Source: an uncultured Ruminococcus sp.
GTDB lineage: Bacteria > Bacillota > Clostridia > Lachnospirales > Lachnospiraceae
Assembly: GCA_900541505.1 (NCBI GenBank)
Contig: UQKK01000022.1
Span: forward strand, 1 to 56,448
Direction: 5' to 3'
DNA length: 56,448 nucleotides
This document shows positions 16,401-25,467 of the stretch, in pieces. Each line of letters opens with the position of its first letter. Positions within the stretch are counted from its first letter, which is position 1. A model generated the notes under the pieces. The model saw nothing but the letters and a program-made list of their open reading frames with translations. It ran no database searches and was not told the origin of the DNA. Both the position numbers and the translations under genes were made by a program.

Positions 16401-17153
16401 CTACATAAAATCCAGAGGATTGACCGGTTCTCCGTCCTTTGTAACTGCAAAATACAGGTTCGGTCCCTCTACAGAATAATATTTTGTCGGTTCATTCAAA
16501 TACCCGACGGTTTCTCCGGTTCCTACATAATCACCGATGGAAAGCGGTACATCCTTTAACTGCCCGTAAACAGCAGTATAGCCGTTGCCCATGTCCAATG
16601 TCACTGTTGTACCGGTCTGCGCTGTCTCCTCGATATTGGAAACAATACCTGCAGCGGAAGCGGGAATCATCTCTCCTACTTCTCCTCCTATGATTAGCGC
16701 CGGATTATATTTGTACTGCTCCAATGTGGAGAAAAATACCGTCTGGTCCATGCTGTAGTTTATCAGCACCGCGCCGCTCGCAGGCCATTCCAGCACACTC
16801 TCCTCAGAAAACCAGACACCGGATGTATCGGATGTGGTCTCTATATCTGAAGCCGATTCTTCCTCCTGCTGTTCCTTCTCTTCCGTCTGCCGCACTTCAT
16901 CTTCCTCTTCTGTCAGAGATGTATTGCCGTCTGCCTCCGGAAGGACAATGTCATTTGCTGTTGTCTCTTCACTCTTTTCATTTGTAAGTTTTTCTGCCTG
17001 TTCTTCAGCCTTTGCCACCTGCTCGTCAATCTGCTTTTCATAATTGTTAAATGTAAATGCCCCAACCATTGCGATGACTGCGACAAAACAGATGACAACG
17101 CCCACAGCGGCTCCCTTGCTCCTGAAGAAAGAAGGCTTTTCATTTTTATTCAT
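16401..17153 (-). CDS. spoIIQ: SpoIIQ-like forespore membrane protein with degenerate M23 domain
   Basis: The 250-residue protein has one N-terminal membrane helix (GVVICFVAVIAMVGAFTF), a long Glu-rich region and a C-terminal LytM/M23 fold (MIPASAAGIV, TAVYGQLKD, GDYVGTGETVGYL). M23 enzymes have H-x3-D and H-x-H zinc sites; here these positions read NPALI and NLYFAV, so no zinc site remains. SpoIIQ pairs with SpoIIIAH across the septum during engulfment. The neighbouring spoIID supports the call. ATG 17153 lies 6 bases after GAGGTG; upstream Met codons at 17171 and 17159 fit less well. Confidence 0.78.
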   Translation of the reverse strand: MNKNEKPSFFRSKGAAVGVVICFVAVIAMVGAFTFNNYEKQIDEQVAKAEEQAEKLTNEKSEETTANDIVLPEADGNTSLTEEEDEVRQTEEKEQQEEESASDIETTSDTSGVWFSEESVLEWPASGAVLINYSMDQTVFFSTLEQYKYNPALIIGGEVGEMIPASAAGIVSNIEETAQTGTTVTLDMGNGYTAVYGQLKDVPLSIGDYVGTGETVGYLNEPTKYYSVEGPNLYFAVTKDGEPVNPLDFM

Positions 17154-17163
17154 AATCATCACC

Positions 17164-17184
17164 TCTGGCATTATTTTTGCCAGA
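17164..17184 (-). other. Hairpin upstream of spoIIQ
   Basis: TCTGGCA and TGCCAGA form a perfect 7-bp stem with a 7-base loop. The end of the 3' arm, AGA, adjoins GGTGA of the spoIIQ ribosome site, so partial masking is possible. There is no U run, so it is not a terminator. Confidence 0.45.
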
Positions 17185-17195
17185 AAAGTGAAGGC

Positions 17196-18182
17196 TTATT
17201 CCAGTTTTGAAAATATTTCTCCCCCATCTGTAAGGTTTGTTCCCTCAAAAAAATAGGAGAGGATTTCTTCGTACGTCTTTCCCTCTTTTGCCATCTCATT
17301 TGCCGTCCACTGGCTCATCCCCAGACCATGTCCTTTTCCTGTTGTAGTAATCTTCAATTTTCCATCGCTGTCCTTTAAAGAAAACGCGCTGGAGGGAAGT
17401 GAGAGCGCATCCCGGAACTGGTCCCCTGTACAGATGGTGCTGCCTATCCTGAGCGTCTGCACATATCCTGCCGAATCATATGCCTGTATCTCAAAATCAG
17501 AAAATTCATAGCCTTTCTGTGCTGTCTCTTTTTCCTCCGCCACAAGAAAATCCCTGCATTTTTCCTGAATCTCCTGATAGGTAAAGGTATGTACCTGCAT
17601 CTCGTCCTCCGCTTCTTTATCCAGGGGACATTCCTTCTGCACCAGATACGAATAATCGCCGCTGCCCAACACTTCCTGCGCATTCCTCACAGAGCCGTTG
17701 CTGGACTTATGAAACGGTGTAAACGCATAGGTGTCATTGTAGAATAGCACCTGATTTCCTGTTTCTGTCACCGCTTTGGCATATTTCTCGTAATATTTCG
17801 TATAGTCATCCGCGTCCCACTTCTTCTTCAATTCCTCCCCCGTGAGCCATTCCTCTGACAGCACAGGCTCTTCCCCGCTCTCCAGTGTCTGATAGAGTTT
17901 TGTTCTCACAAGGACCGCCTGCGCCTTCAAAGCCTCCTCCTCATAGGTTTCCGGCATTTCTTTTGCCAGTACGCCCAGGAAATATTCACTCCAGGGGACA
18001 TCTTTGACTGTTTGCTCCTCCCCTGTGTGAATCTTCACCCGCACATAAGTGCCTTCCATTTCTGTCCCTGCTTTGATATCCGCGCCGTTCACAAATACAG
18101 AAACCACATATGGCAGAAGTACGAGAATCAAAAGAAACGCTCCCAATGCCTTTAACTTCTGCCTAACATACCTTTGTCCCAT
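17196..18182 (-). CDS. spoIID: Stage II sporulation protein D
   Basis: The 328-residue protein has an N-terminal membrane helix (AFLLILVLLPYVVSVFVNG) and the SpoIID domain: WSEYFLGVLAKEMP, with the Glu that is catalytic in SpoIID lytic transglycosylases, then ALKAQAVLVRTKL, HKSSNGSVRNAQEV and the C-terminal GKGHGLGMSQW block. It degrades septal wall during engulfment together with SpoIIM and SpoIIP. ATG at 18182 lies 8 bases from GGAGG. That site is inside the 3' arm of the terminator of the preceding gene. It is followed by spoIIQ after 42 bases. Confidence 0.92.
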   Translation of the reverse strand: MGQRYVRQKLKALGAFLLILVLLPYVVSVFVNGADIKAGTEMEGTYVRVKIHTGEEQTVKDVPWSEYFLGVLAKEMPETYEEEALKAQAVLVRTKLYQTLESGEEPVLSEEWLTGEELKKKWDADDYTKYYEKYAKAVTETGNQVLFYNDTYAFTPFHKSSNGSVRNAQEVLGSGDYSYLVQKECPLDKEAEDEMQVHTFTYQEIQEKCRDFLVAEEKETAQKGYEFSDFEIQAYDSAGYVQTLRIGSTICTGDQFRDALSLPSSAFSLKDSDGKLKITTTGKGHGLGMSQWTANEMAKEGKTYEEILSYFFEGTNLTDGGEIFSKLE

Positions 18183-18183
18183 A

Positions 18184-18220
18184 AAAAAGCCCTCCATATT
18201 CTAATATATGAAGGGCTTTT
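18184..18220 (-). terminator. Hairpin that is both an upstream terminator and spoIID ribosome-site mask
   Basis: On the minus strand AAAAGCCCTTCATAT pairs with ATATGGAGGGCTTTT (one G-T pair) around loop ATTAGA, followed by TT, six bases after the stop of the membrane-protein gene. GGAGGG of spoIID is in the 3' arm. The sequence CATATATT (18203-18210) on the same strand resembles a sigma-E/G type -10 box. A transcript started there would lack the 5' arm; this is inference. Confidence 0.7.
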
Positions 18221-18225
18221 GACAT

Positions 18226-18996
18226 TTATTCTTCTTTATTTTCCGGTGCCTCCGGTGGTTCCGTCGGGACCGGCGGCACCTGCGATGTCGGGGGCACTGG
18301 CGGCACAGGGGGAACCGGCGTAATTGGCGGTGGTCCCTGTTTTGGCTCCATACCCGGATTATAATCTTTATTCCTCATGATAAACAGGCAGATTGGCTCA
18401 TACATCGGCACTGTGGCACAGAGTACGGAATGCGCGATGGACATATTTCTTGTCGTAAAACGCTTCAGTATCTGATAATTGATAAGGGTTGCCAGCACTT
18501 TATATATTGCCTCATAAATAACTGTCACTATCACAAACAGCAGCAGGCACACGATGAGCCCGATAATAGAACCGACTCCGATACTCGCGGCGCTCGTGCC
18601 GTTTCCTGAAGAAACATTGGCGACTGCCATAAATGTACTGACGCCCACGACTCCGATAAAAATGATATAAAATACCGTTATCACCGCACTAAATATGAAC
18701 GGCAGCGCCAAATACCAGATTCCCGGATTTTTCACCGTCTTTTTCTTAAGTGTGATGGAGCCGGCGAGTTCTCCCTGGAGGTACGTCCTCGCGAACGGAA
18801 CAAACGCAAGCCACGGATAGTCCATTCCCTGCCTTTTTGCCATCGTATAGACTCCAACTGCCTTTAAAATATAGCTCACAAGATAAAATACAAGGCAAAC
18901 TAAAAGGATAATCAGATAGATGGAAAGTATTCCCATCACCACCGCATCCGTGGGCTCCGATGAAATATTATACGAATATTCATAAGTGTAATCCAT
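18226..18996 (-). CDS. Multi-pass membrane protein with proline-rich tail
   Basis: The 256-residue protein has about five membrane helices (for example IYLIILLVCLVFYLVSYIL near residue 25 and IIGLIVCLLLFVIVTVIYEA near residue 145) and a cytoplasmic or surface tail made of repeated PPVPP units over the last 45 residues. The short YPWLAFVPFARTYLQGELAG segment resembles small membrane proteins of unknown role in clostridia. I do not assign a function. The start is ATG 18996, 7 bases after GGAGG, rather than ATG 19002, which is only 1 base away. It follows glgP by about 25 bases. Confidence 0.75.
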   Translation of the reverse strand: MDYTYEYSYNISSEPTDAVVMGILSIYLIILLVCLVFYLVSYILKAVGVYTMAKRQGMDYPWLAFVPFARTYLQGELAGSITLKKKTVKNPGIWYLALPFIFSAVITVFYIIFIGVVGVSTFMAVANVSSGNGTSAASIGVGSIIGLIVCLLLFVIVTVIYEAIYKVLATLINYQILKRFTTRNMSIAHSVLCATVPMYEPICLFIMRNKDYNPGMEPKQGPPPITPVPPVPPVPPTSQVPPVPTEPPEAPENKEE

Positions 18997-19022
18997 TGCC
19001 ATACCTCCTTATATATTTATGT

Positions 19023-21497
19023 TTACTCCGGCTGCCCTGAGGGAACCTGCACTTTTTTGAGTTTCCAGATATCCTCCACATATTCCTCAATAGTCCGGTC
19101 AGAGCTGAACTTTCCGCTGCATGCTGTATTGAGTATCGCCATCTTAGACCATCTCTGGTCATCGCGGTACGCCTCTTCCACTCTCTTCTGCGCCTCCGCA
19201 TAGGAGCGGAAATCCTTGAGGATGAAATACATATCCGGGCGCGGTGTGCACTGCGTATTCAGCAGCGAGTTATACAAGTTCTTGTACATATTGTGGTCGC
19301 CGTGCGCGTACGTACCATCCATGAGCTGGTCAACCACACGCTTTAACTCCCAGTCATTGAAATAGATATCCAGCGGATTGTAGCCGCCGTGATTTTCGTA
19401 GTTGATGACTTCCTGGGAGCTGAGTCCGAAGATAAACGCGTTCTCCTCTCCTACCTCCTGCACAATCTCCACATTCGCGCCGTCCATTGTCCCCAGTGTG
19501 GGGGCGCCGTTCAGCATGAATTTCATATTACTTGTTCCGGAAGCCTCCTTGGAAGCTGTGGAAATCTGCTCGCTCACATCTGCTGCCGCGAAAATCATTT
19601 CGGCGTTGGACACGCGGTAGTCCTCAATAAATACCACTTTCAGCTTACCATTGATACTGCGGTCGTTGTTTACCACATCCGCGACAGAATTGATAAGCTT
19701 AATCGTCTCTTTCGCGCGCTGATATCCTGCTGCCGCTTTCGCCCCGAAAATGAAGGTCCTCGGATAGAAGGACATCTCCGGATGCTCCTTAATCTGATTA
19801 TACAGATACATAATATGCAGGATATTCAAAAACTGACGCTTATATTCATGGAGACGTTTTACCTGCACATCGAAAATAGAGCGCGGGTCCACCTCAATCC
19901 CATTATGCTTTTTGATATATTCTGCCAGACGTACTTTGTTCTTATACTTAATCTGCATGAACTCCCGTCTCGCCTGCTCGTCATTGACAAGAGGCTTTAA
20001 GTTTCCAATCTTAGACAGGTCGGTAATCCATCCGTCCCCAATGCGGCTGGTAATCCAGTCTGCCAGCAGCGGATTGCCGTGAGCGAGGAAACGTCTCTGT
20101 GTGATACCGTTTGTCTTGTTGTTGAATTTCTCCGGCATCATCTCGTAGAAATCTTTCAGCTCCTGGTTTTTCAGAATATCGGTATGGAGTTTTGCCACTC
20201 CGTTCACTGAGAACCCGGAAATGATAGCCATGTTTGCCATCCTTACCTGACCGTCTCTTAAGATTGCCATCTTTTTAATTTTTTCCTCATTGCCCGGATA
20301 TTTCTCCCTCACTTTGATGAGGAAGCGGCGGTCAATCTCCTGCACAATCTGGTAAATACGGGGCAGCAGCCGTGAGAATAAATCGATGGGCCACTTCTCC
20401 AGTGCTTCCGCCATGATGGTGTGATTGGTGTAAGCACAGGTCTTGGACATCACATCCCAGGCTTCCTCCCAGGTCAGTCCCTCCACGTCAATCAGAAGAC
20501 GCATAAGCTCCGGCACCGCAACCGTCGGGTGGGTATCATTCATCTGAATGATGACTTTTTCATGCAGTTTGCGGATATCGCTGTGTTTCTTTTTGTATTT
20601 CGCAATCAATGCCTGCAGACTCGCGGAAATGAAGAAATACTGCTGTTTTAAACGCAGTTCCTTACCGGAGTAATGATTGTCGTTCGGATAGAGCACATCG
20701 ACGATAAGCTTCGCCAGGTTTTCCTGCTCTACTGCCTTGTGATAATTTCCTCTGTCAAACTCATCCAGCTGGAAATCTGTGATTGCCTTGGCATCCCACA
20801 CACGCAGTGTATTTACCACATGGTTTCCATACCCCACAATTGGCATATCATAGGGTATCGCCAAAACCGATTCGTAATTCTCTTGGATAAAGATATCCTT
20901 CCCGGTCTCCGGGTCTTTTTCAAAGCGGATATTTCCCCCGAAGCGGACTTCTTTCGCGTATTCTTCCCTGCGCAGCTCAAAAGGATTTCCTTCCTTGAGC
21001 CAGTTATCCGGCACTTCCACCTGGTATCCGTCTTTAATTTTCTGCTTGAACATACCATAACGGTAACGGATGCCACATCCGTAAGCCGGATAATTTAAGG
21101 TGGACAGGGAATCCAAAAAACATGCCGCCAGACGACCCAGACCCCCGTTTCCAAGCGCCGGGTCCGGTTCCTCATCCTCAATCACATTTAAGTCAATATT
21201 CAGTTCCTCCAGCGCTTCCTTTACTTCCTTGTACGCTGTCATGTTGATGAGGTTATTTCCAAGAGCGCGCCCCATCAGAAACTCCATGGACATGTAGTAG
21301 ACCGTTTTGGCATCCGCCTCATCATAAGCTTTCTGTGTGGCAAGCCAGTCATCGATGATGACCTCCTTTACCGCGTAGGAGACCGCCTGAAAAATCTGCT
21401 GCGGAGTTGCCTCGTCTATTGTCTTGCGATAGAGAGTCTTAATATTGTCCTTTATCTCTTTTTTAAAAGTTTCCTTTTCAAATCTTTTACTGTACAT
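19023..21497 (-). CDS. glgP: Glycogen/starch phosphorylase
   Basis: The 824-residue enzyme releases glucose-1-phosphate from alpha-glucans. The normal GT35 landmarks are present: PDPALGNGGLGRLAACFLDS near residue 110, NDTHPTVAVPELMR near 330 and the PLP-lysine block EASGTSNMKFMLNGAPTLGT near 650, with the Lys in SNMKFMLNG. Length is typical. It starts only 6 bases beyond the ileS stop and no terminator is visible between them, so it may be read from the isoleucine T-box promoter. No other glycogen genes are nearby. Confidence 0.95.
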   Translation of the reverse strand: MYSKRFEKETFKKEIKDNIKTLYRKTIDEATPQQIFQAVSYAVKEVIIDDWLATQKAYDEADAKTVYYMSMEFLMGRALGNNLINMTAYKEVKEALEELNIDLNVIEDEEPDPALGNGGLGRLAACFLDSLSTLNYPAYGCGIRYRYGMFKQKIKDGYQVEVPDNWLKEGNPFELRREEYAKEVRFGGNIRFEKDPETGKDIFIQENYESVLAIPYDMPIVGYGNHVVNTLRVWDAKAITDFQLDEFDRGNYHKAVEQENLAKLIVDVLYPNDNHYSGKELRLKQQYFFISASLQALIAKYKKKHSDIRKLHEKVIIQMNDTHPTVAVPELMRLLIDVEGLTWEEAWDVMSKTCAYTNHTIMAEALEKWPIDLFSRLLPRIYQIVQEIDRRFLIKVREKYPGNEEKIKKMAILRDGQVRMANMAIISGFSVNGVAKLHTDILKNQELKDFYEMMPEKFNNKTNGITQRRFLAHGNPLLADWITSRIGDGWITDLSKIGNLKPLVNDEQARREFMQIKYKNKVRLAEYIKKHNGIEVDPRSIFDVQVKRLHEYKRQFLNILHIMYLYNQIKEHPEMSFYPRTFIFGAKAAAGYQRAKETIKLINSVADVVNNDRSINGKLKVVFIEDYRVSNAEMIFAAADVSEQISTASKEASGTSNMKFMLNGAPTLGTMDGANVEIVQEVGEENAFIFGLSSQEVINYENHGGYNPLDIYFNDWELKRVVDQLMDGTYAHGDHNMYKNLYNSLLNTQCTPRPDMYFILKDFRSYAEAQKRVEEAYRDDQRWSKMAILNTACSGKFSSDRTIEEYVEDIWKLKKVQVPSGQPE

Positions 21498-21503
21498 CTT
21501 TTA

Positions 21504-24500
21504 TTACATACCTTCTTTCTTAACGCCCATCGTGACCGCTTCGCCGTTAATCTTCCATTCCTTCACATAACCCGCAGGCTCTGCCTTCAAAACGGTGTCC
21601 GCCAGTACTTCCTTACCGATGGAATCGCCATATTTTGCAAATACCGCTTCTGCTTTTCCGCTTCCCTCATAGGTCAGACAGATTCTGTCCATCACCTCGA
21701 AGTCCGCTTCTTTACGCATCGTCTGAACTTTACTGATGATTTCTCTTACAAACCCTTCTTCCAAAAGTTCCTCTGTCAGATTTGTGTCCAGTACAACTGT
21801 GATTCCGTTGTCATTTTCTGACACATACCCTGAAATCTGCGCCGTATCAATGAGCAGGTCCTCTCTGAACAGCGTCACTTCCTGCCCGTTCGCCTCAATC
21901 TTCAGTGCACCGTTTTCATTGAGCTCATCCATCGCCGCATTTCCGTCCAGTGCATCCAGAGCGGATTTGATTCCACCTAACAGTTTACCATATTTCGGTC
22001 CGACTGTCTTTAATTGTGGTTTAAAAGTATATGAAGTAAAATCTCTTACATCATCTGTGAACTTGATATTCTTTACGTTCAGCTCATCAGCAACGATATC
22101 CTGGTAAAAATCGGAAAGTTCAAAACCTGCCTTAACAAACATCTGTCCAATCGGCTGACGGTTCTTGATGTTGGAGGTATTTCTGCATGCGCGTCCCATA
22201 ACTACCAGTTTCAGGACATTTTCCATATTGGCTTCCAGGTCCTTATCAATATATGCTTCCTCAGCCACCGGGAAGTCGCACAGATGGATGCTTTCCGGAG
22301 CATTTTTGTCGATGCTGCGCACCAGGTTCTGGTAAATCTCTTCCGTCATGAACGGAATCATCGGCGCTGCTACCTTGGATACCGTCACAAGTGCGGTATA
22401 TAATGTCATATATGCGTTAATCTTGTCCTGTTCCATCCCTTTCGCCCAGAAACGCTCACGGCTTCTTCTGACATACCAGTTACTCATGTCATCTACAAAT
22501 TCCTGCAATGCCCTTGCGGACTCCGGAATCCGGTAATTTGCCAGGTTGTCATCCACTGTGTTGATGAGCGTATTTAACTTGGACAAAAGCCATTTGTCCA
22601 TGACAGACAGCTTCTCATATTCCAGTGTATATTTTGTGGCGTCAAAATCATCGATATTCGCATACAGTACAAAGAACGCGTAGGTATTCCACAGTGTTCC
22701 CATAAATTTGCGCTGTCCCTCTGTCACCGCTTTGCCGTGGAAACGGTTGGGAAGCCACGGTGCGCTGTTGACATAGAAGTACCAGCGGATTGCGTCTGCC
22801 CCGTAAGTCTCCAGTGCATCGAAGGGGTCTACCGCGTTTCCTTTGGATTTGCTCATCTTCTGACCGTTCTCATCCTGCACATGCCCCAGAACGATGACAT
22901 TTTTATAAGGCGCCTTGTTAAACAGCAGCGTGGAAATCGCCAGCAGGGAGTAGAACCATCCTCTCGTCTGGTCCACCGCCTCGGAAATGAAGTCCGCCGG
23001 GAACTGCTGTTTGAATAAATCTTCATTTTCAAAAGGATAATGATGCTGCGCAAACGGCATGGAACCACTGTCAAACCAGCAGTCGATTACCTCCGGCACA
23101 CGGTGCATCTGCTTGCCGCAGTGCGGGCATTTAATTGTCACTTCGTCGATGTATGGACGATGCAGCTCGATATCGTCCGGGCAGTTGTCGGACATTTCTT
23201 TTAACTCCGCGATGCTTCCCACAGAATGCATATGACCGCACTCGCACTCCCAGATATTTAACGGAGTACCCCAGTAACGGTTTCTGCTGATGCCCCAGTC
23301 CTGTACATTCTCCAGCCAGTCGCCGAATCTGCCTTTTCCGATGCTCTCCGGAATCCAGTTAATGGTATTATTATTGGCAATCAAATCGTCCTTCACTGCT
23401 GTCATTTTGATGAACCAAGACTCACGCGCATAGTAGATGAGCGGTGTGTCACATCTCCAGCAGTGCGGATAGCTGTGCTCGAATTTCGGCGCATCCAGAA
23501 GCAGCCCTCTCTCATCCAGGTCTTTTAATACCATGGGGTCCGCTTTTTTAACGAAGACACCGGCAAACGGCGTGGACTGTGCCATATTTCCCTTTTCATC
23601 TACAAGCTGTACAAAAGGCAGCTCGTACTTTCTTCCTACATTGGCATCGTCTTCACCAAACGCAGGCGCAATGTGAACGATTCCGGTACCGTCTGTCATG
23701 GTAACATAGGTATCGCACACAACATAAAATGCTTTTTTATTCTGCTTTGCCGCACTGTCCGCCGCGCACTGATAGAGGGGCTCGTATTCCTTGTACTCTA
23801 AATCGGTTCCCACATAAGTTTCCAGTACTTCGTATGCTTTGCCGCCGTCTTCCGCCAGCTTTCCAAGCACTTTATCCGCCAGTGCCTCGGAAATATAGTA
23901 CGTATTTCCATCCACTGCTTTGACCTTCAGGTAGGTCTCTGTGGGGTGTACACAGAGCGCCAGGTTAGAGGGCAGTGTCCACGGTGTTGTCGTCCAGGCA
24001 AGGATATAGGCATCCTCATCTTTCACCTTGAAGCGCACAACCGCGGAACGCTCTTTTACATCCTTGTATCCCTGCGCCACTTCCTGCGCGGACAGCGGCG
24101 TACCGCAGCGCGGGCAGTAGGGTACAATCTTAAAGCCTTTGTAGAGAAGCTTTTTATTCCAGATTTCCTTTAACGCCCACCACTCAGACTCAATAAAGTT
24201 ATTGTCGTATGTGACATAAGGATGTTCCATATCCGCCCAGAAGCCGACAGTATTGGAGAAATCCTCCCACATCCCTTTATATTTCCATACGCTTTCCTTA
24301 CACTTGTCGATGAACGGCTCCAGACCATACTCTTCAATCTGGTCTTTTCCGTCCAGTCCGAGAAGCTTCTCCACTTCCAGTTCCACCGGAAGCCCGTGGG
24401 TATCCCATCCTGCCTTTCTCGGCACCATATAGCCCTTCATGGTGCGGTATCTGGGAATCATATCCTTGATGACACGGGTCAGCACATGCCCGATATGGGG

Positions 24501-24659
24501 CTTTCCGTTTGCTGTCGGAGGTCCGTCATAAAAGGTATATTCCGGGCAGCCTTCCCTTTCATCCATGCTCTTCTGGAAAATCTCACTGTCTTCCCAGAAT
24601 TTCTCGACTTCTTTTTCTCTCTCAACGAAATTCATATCCGTGGAAACTTTTTTGTACAT
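21504..24659 (-). CDS. ileS: Isoleucyl-tRNA synthetase, eukaryote-like type 2
   Basis: The 1051-residue class I synthetase charges tRNA-Ile. The signature HIGH reads GKPHIGHVLT near residue 55 and KMSKS reads GQKMSKSKGN near 600; the editing domain (AWTTTPWTLPSN) is intact. The sequence FYDGPPTANGKPHIGH, the GWDTHGLPVELEVEKLLG block and the length of about 1050 match the IleRS2 group rather than the 920-residue E. coli type. IleRS2 enzymes are generally insensitive to mupirocin. ATG at 24659 follows AAAGGAAAG. An upstream T-box leader controls it. Confidence 0.93.
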   Translation of the reverse strand: MYKKVSTDMNFVEREKEVEKFWEDSEIFQKSMDEREGCPEYTFYDGPPTANGKPHIGHVLTRVIKDMIPRYRTMKGYMVPRKAGWDTHGLPVELEVEKLLGLDGKDQIEEYGLEPFIDKCKESVWKYKGMWEDFSNTVGFWADMEHPYVTYDNNFIESEWWALKEIWNKKLLYKGFKIVPYCPRCGTPLSAQEVAQGYKDVKERSAVVRFKVKDEDAYILAWTTTPWTLPSNLALCVHPTETYLKVKAVDGNTYYISEALADKVLGKLAEDGGKAYEVLETYVGTDLEYKEYEPLYQCAADSAAKQNKKAFYVVCDTYVTMTDGTGIVHIAPAFGEDDANVGRKYELPFVQLVDEKGNMAQSTPFAGVFVKKADPMVLKDLDERGLLLDAPKFEHSYPHCWRCDTPLIYYARESWFIKMTAVKDDLIANNNTINWIPESIGKGRFGDWLENVQDWGISRNRYWGTPLNIWECECGHMHSVGSIAELKEMSDNCPDDIELHRPYIDEVTIKCPHCGKQMHRVPEVIDCWFDSGSMPFAQHHYPFENEDLFKQQFPADFISEAVDQTRGWFYSLLAISTLLFNKAPYKNVIVLGHVQDENGQKMSKSKGNAVDPFDALETYGADAIRWYFYVNSAPWLPNRFHGKAVTEGQRKFMGTLWNTYAFFVLYANIDDFDATKYTLEYEKLSVMDKWLLSKLNTLINTVDDNLANYRIPESARALQEFVDDMSNWYVRRSRERFWAKGMEQDKINAYMTLYTALVTVSKVAAPMIPFMTEEIYQNLVRSIDKNAPESIHLCDFPVAEEAYIDKDLEANMENVLKLVVMGRACRNTSNIKNRQPIGQMFVKAGFELSDFYQDIVADELNVKNIKFTDDVRDFTSYTFKPQLKTVGPKYGKLLGGIKSALDALDGNAAMDELNENGALKIEANGQEVTLFREDLLIDTAQISGYVSENDNGITVVLDTNLTEELLEEGFVREIISKVQTMRKEADFEVMDRICLTYEGSGKAEAVFAKYGDSIGKEVLADTVLKAEPAGYVKEWKINGEAVTMGVKKEGM

Positions 24660-24699
24660 CTTTCTCTTTCCTTTCTTTACATATTTCTGAGAACAAAGT

Positions 24700-24765
24700 G
24701 GGCAAGCCCACTTTAACTCCCCTTCCCTTCCATCATGAGGGGTTTGAGCACTTTGTGCGCCGAGC
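24700..24765. repeat. Second copy of the GCACTTTGTGCGCCG repeat family
   Basis: AAAGTGGGC-AA-GCCCACTTT is a perfect 9-bp hairpin. It is followed by CTTCCATCATGAGGGGTTTG and GCACTTTGTGCGCCG. The mecA terminator at 11774-11825 shows the same layout and the same 15-base end, and both copies are followed within about 60 bases by TATTCCAC. Confidence 0.6.
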
Positions 24766-24825
24766 GCAGTCGCTTTAGCGACATGTTACCTCATGCGTTC
24801 GTGCGTATTCCACCCGAAGGGTTTT

Positions 24826-24871
24826 TTATTCTATTAGGAAATTCTTTCTTATTTCCTATAGAATAAAAAAA
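24826..24871. repeat. AT-rich inverted repeat with TAGGAAAT core
   Basis: TTTTTTATTCTATTAGGAAA and TTTCCTATAGAATAAAAAA pair with one bulged base around TTCTTTCTTA. The 3' arm overlaps the T run of the T-box terminator. A similar palindrome with another stem sequence lies at 35512-35557. Confidence 0.65.
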
Positions 24872-25145
24872 CTTCCGTCCTGTAATAGGACGAAAGCTTA
24901 CAACTTACGTTTCACCACCTGTTACGGCACCGACATACTTAGGTCGTATACAACCTGTATATGTGTCCCCGGTAACGCCGGGACCTGCGTCAGTCTCTAC
25001 TCCATTCTCTGTTTCGAAAGCTGCGGCTCAAAAGTGATGTTCGTAAAATATCCTACTGGTACCGGGCTTTCACCATCCCCGGCTCGCTTTGACGTTCAGA
25101 TATAGCCTACTGTCTTCGTCATAGCCTTTCCTGTTTAAATCTATA
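24864..25145 (-). promoter_or_regulatory. T-box leader (isoleucine) of ileS
   Basis: The minus-strand leader of about 280 bases ends in a 9-10 bp hairpin (CTTTCGTCCT/AGGACGGAAG) with a seven-T run at 24864-24870. Before it lies CAGGTGGTGAAACG, a variant T-box sequence whose UGGU can pair with the ACCA end of tRNA-Ile. Stem I includes GAGCCGGGGATGGTG, and the specifier region reads GAACATCAC, offering AUC for isoleucine. Uncharged tRNA-Ile should stabilise the antiterminator and let ileS be read. The fold was made by eye. Confidence 0.82.
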
Positions 25146-25152
25146 CAGAGTT

Positions 25153-25181
25153 ATTATAAGTAGAACGGACGAAATAGTCAA
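25153..25181 (-). promoter_or_regulatory. Promoter of the ileS T-box transcript
   Basis: TTGACT (25176-25181), a 17-base spacer and TATAAT (25153-25158) on the minus strand form a near-consensus promoter. Confidence 0.88.
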
Positions 25182-25467
25182 GAATTTCTTGAGATATCTA
25201 TAAATGCTGAAAAATGGTACCAAATAGTATACTCTGAAGGGCACACCGTAATACATTCCCTTCGGGATGGTGGGCTTCGCTCAATAATGTATAAAAATAG
25301 AATTCCTCTGTGTCTTAATATGAATATATGCCAGAAATGGCTGTGATTCAGTGACAAATATGATAATTATGACTAAGGGAAAGCTGCAAAAAACAGCTTT
25401 CCGCTCAGCAGAATATCAGACTATAACTACATTGCATAAACAGAAGAGAACTTGCTGGTTCCGTCAT
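25182..25467. other. Intergenic stretch with one hairpin
   Basis: The region has no gene-like reading. GGAAAGCTG-CAAAAAA-CAGCTTTCC (25378-25403) is a perfect 9-bp hairpin that may end the nuclease transcript on the minus strand, although the following U run is weak. Confidence 0.5.
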
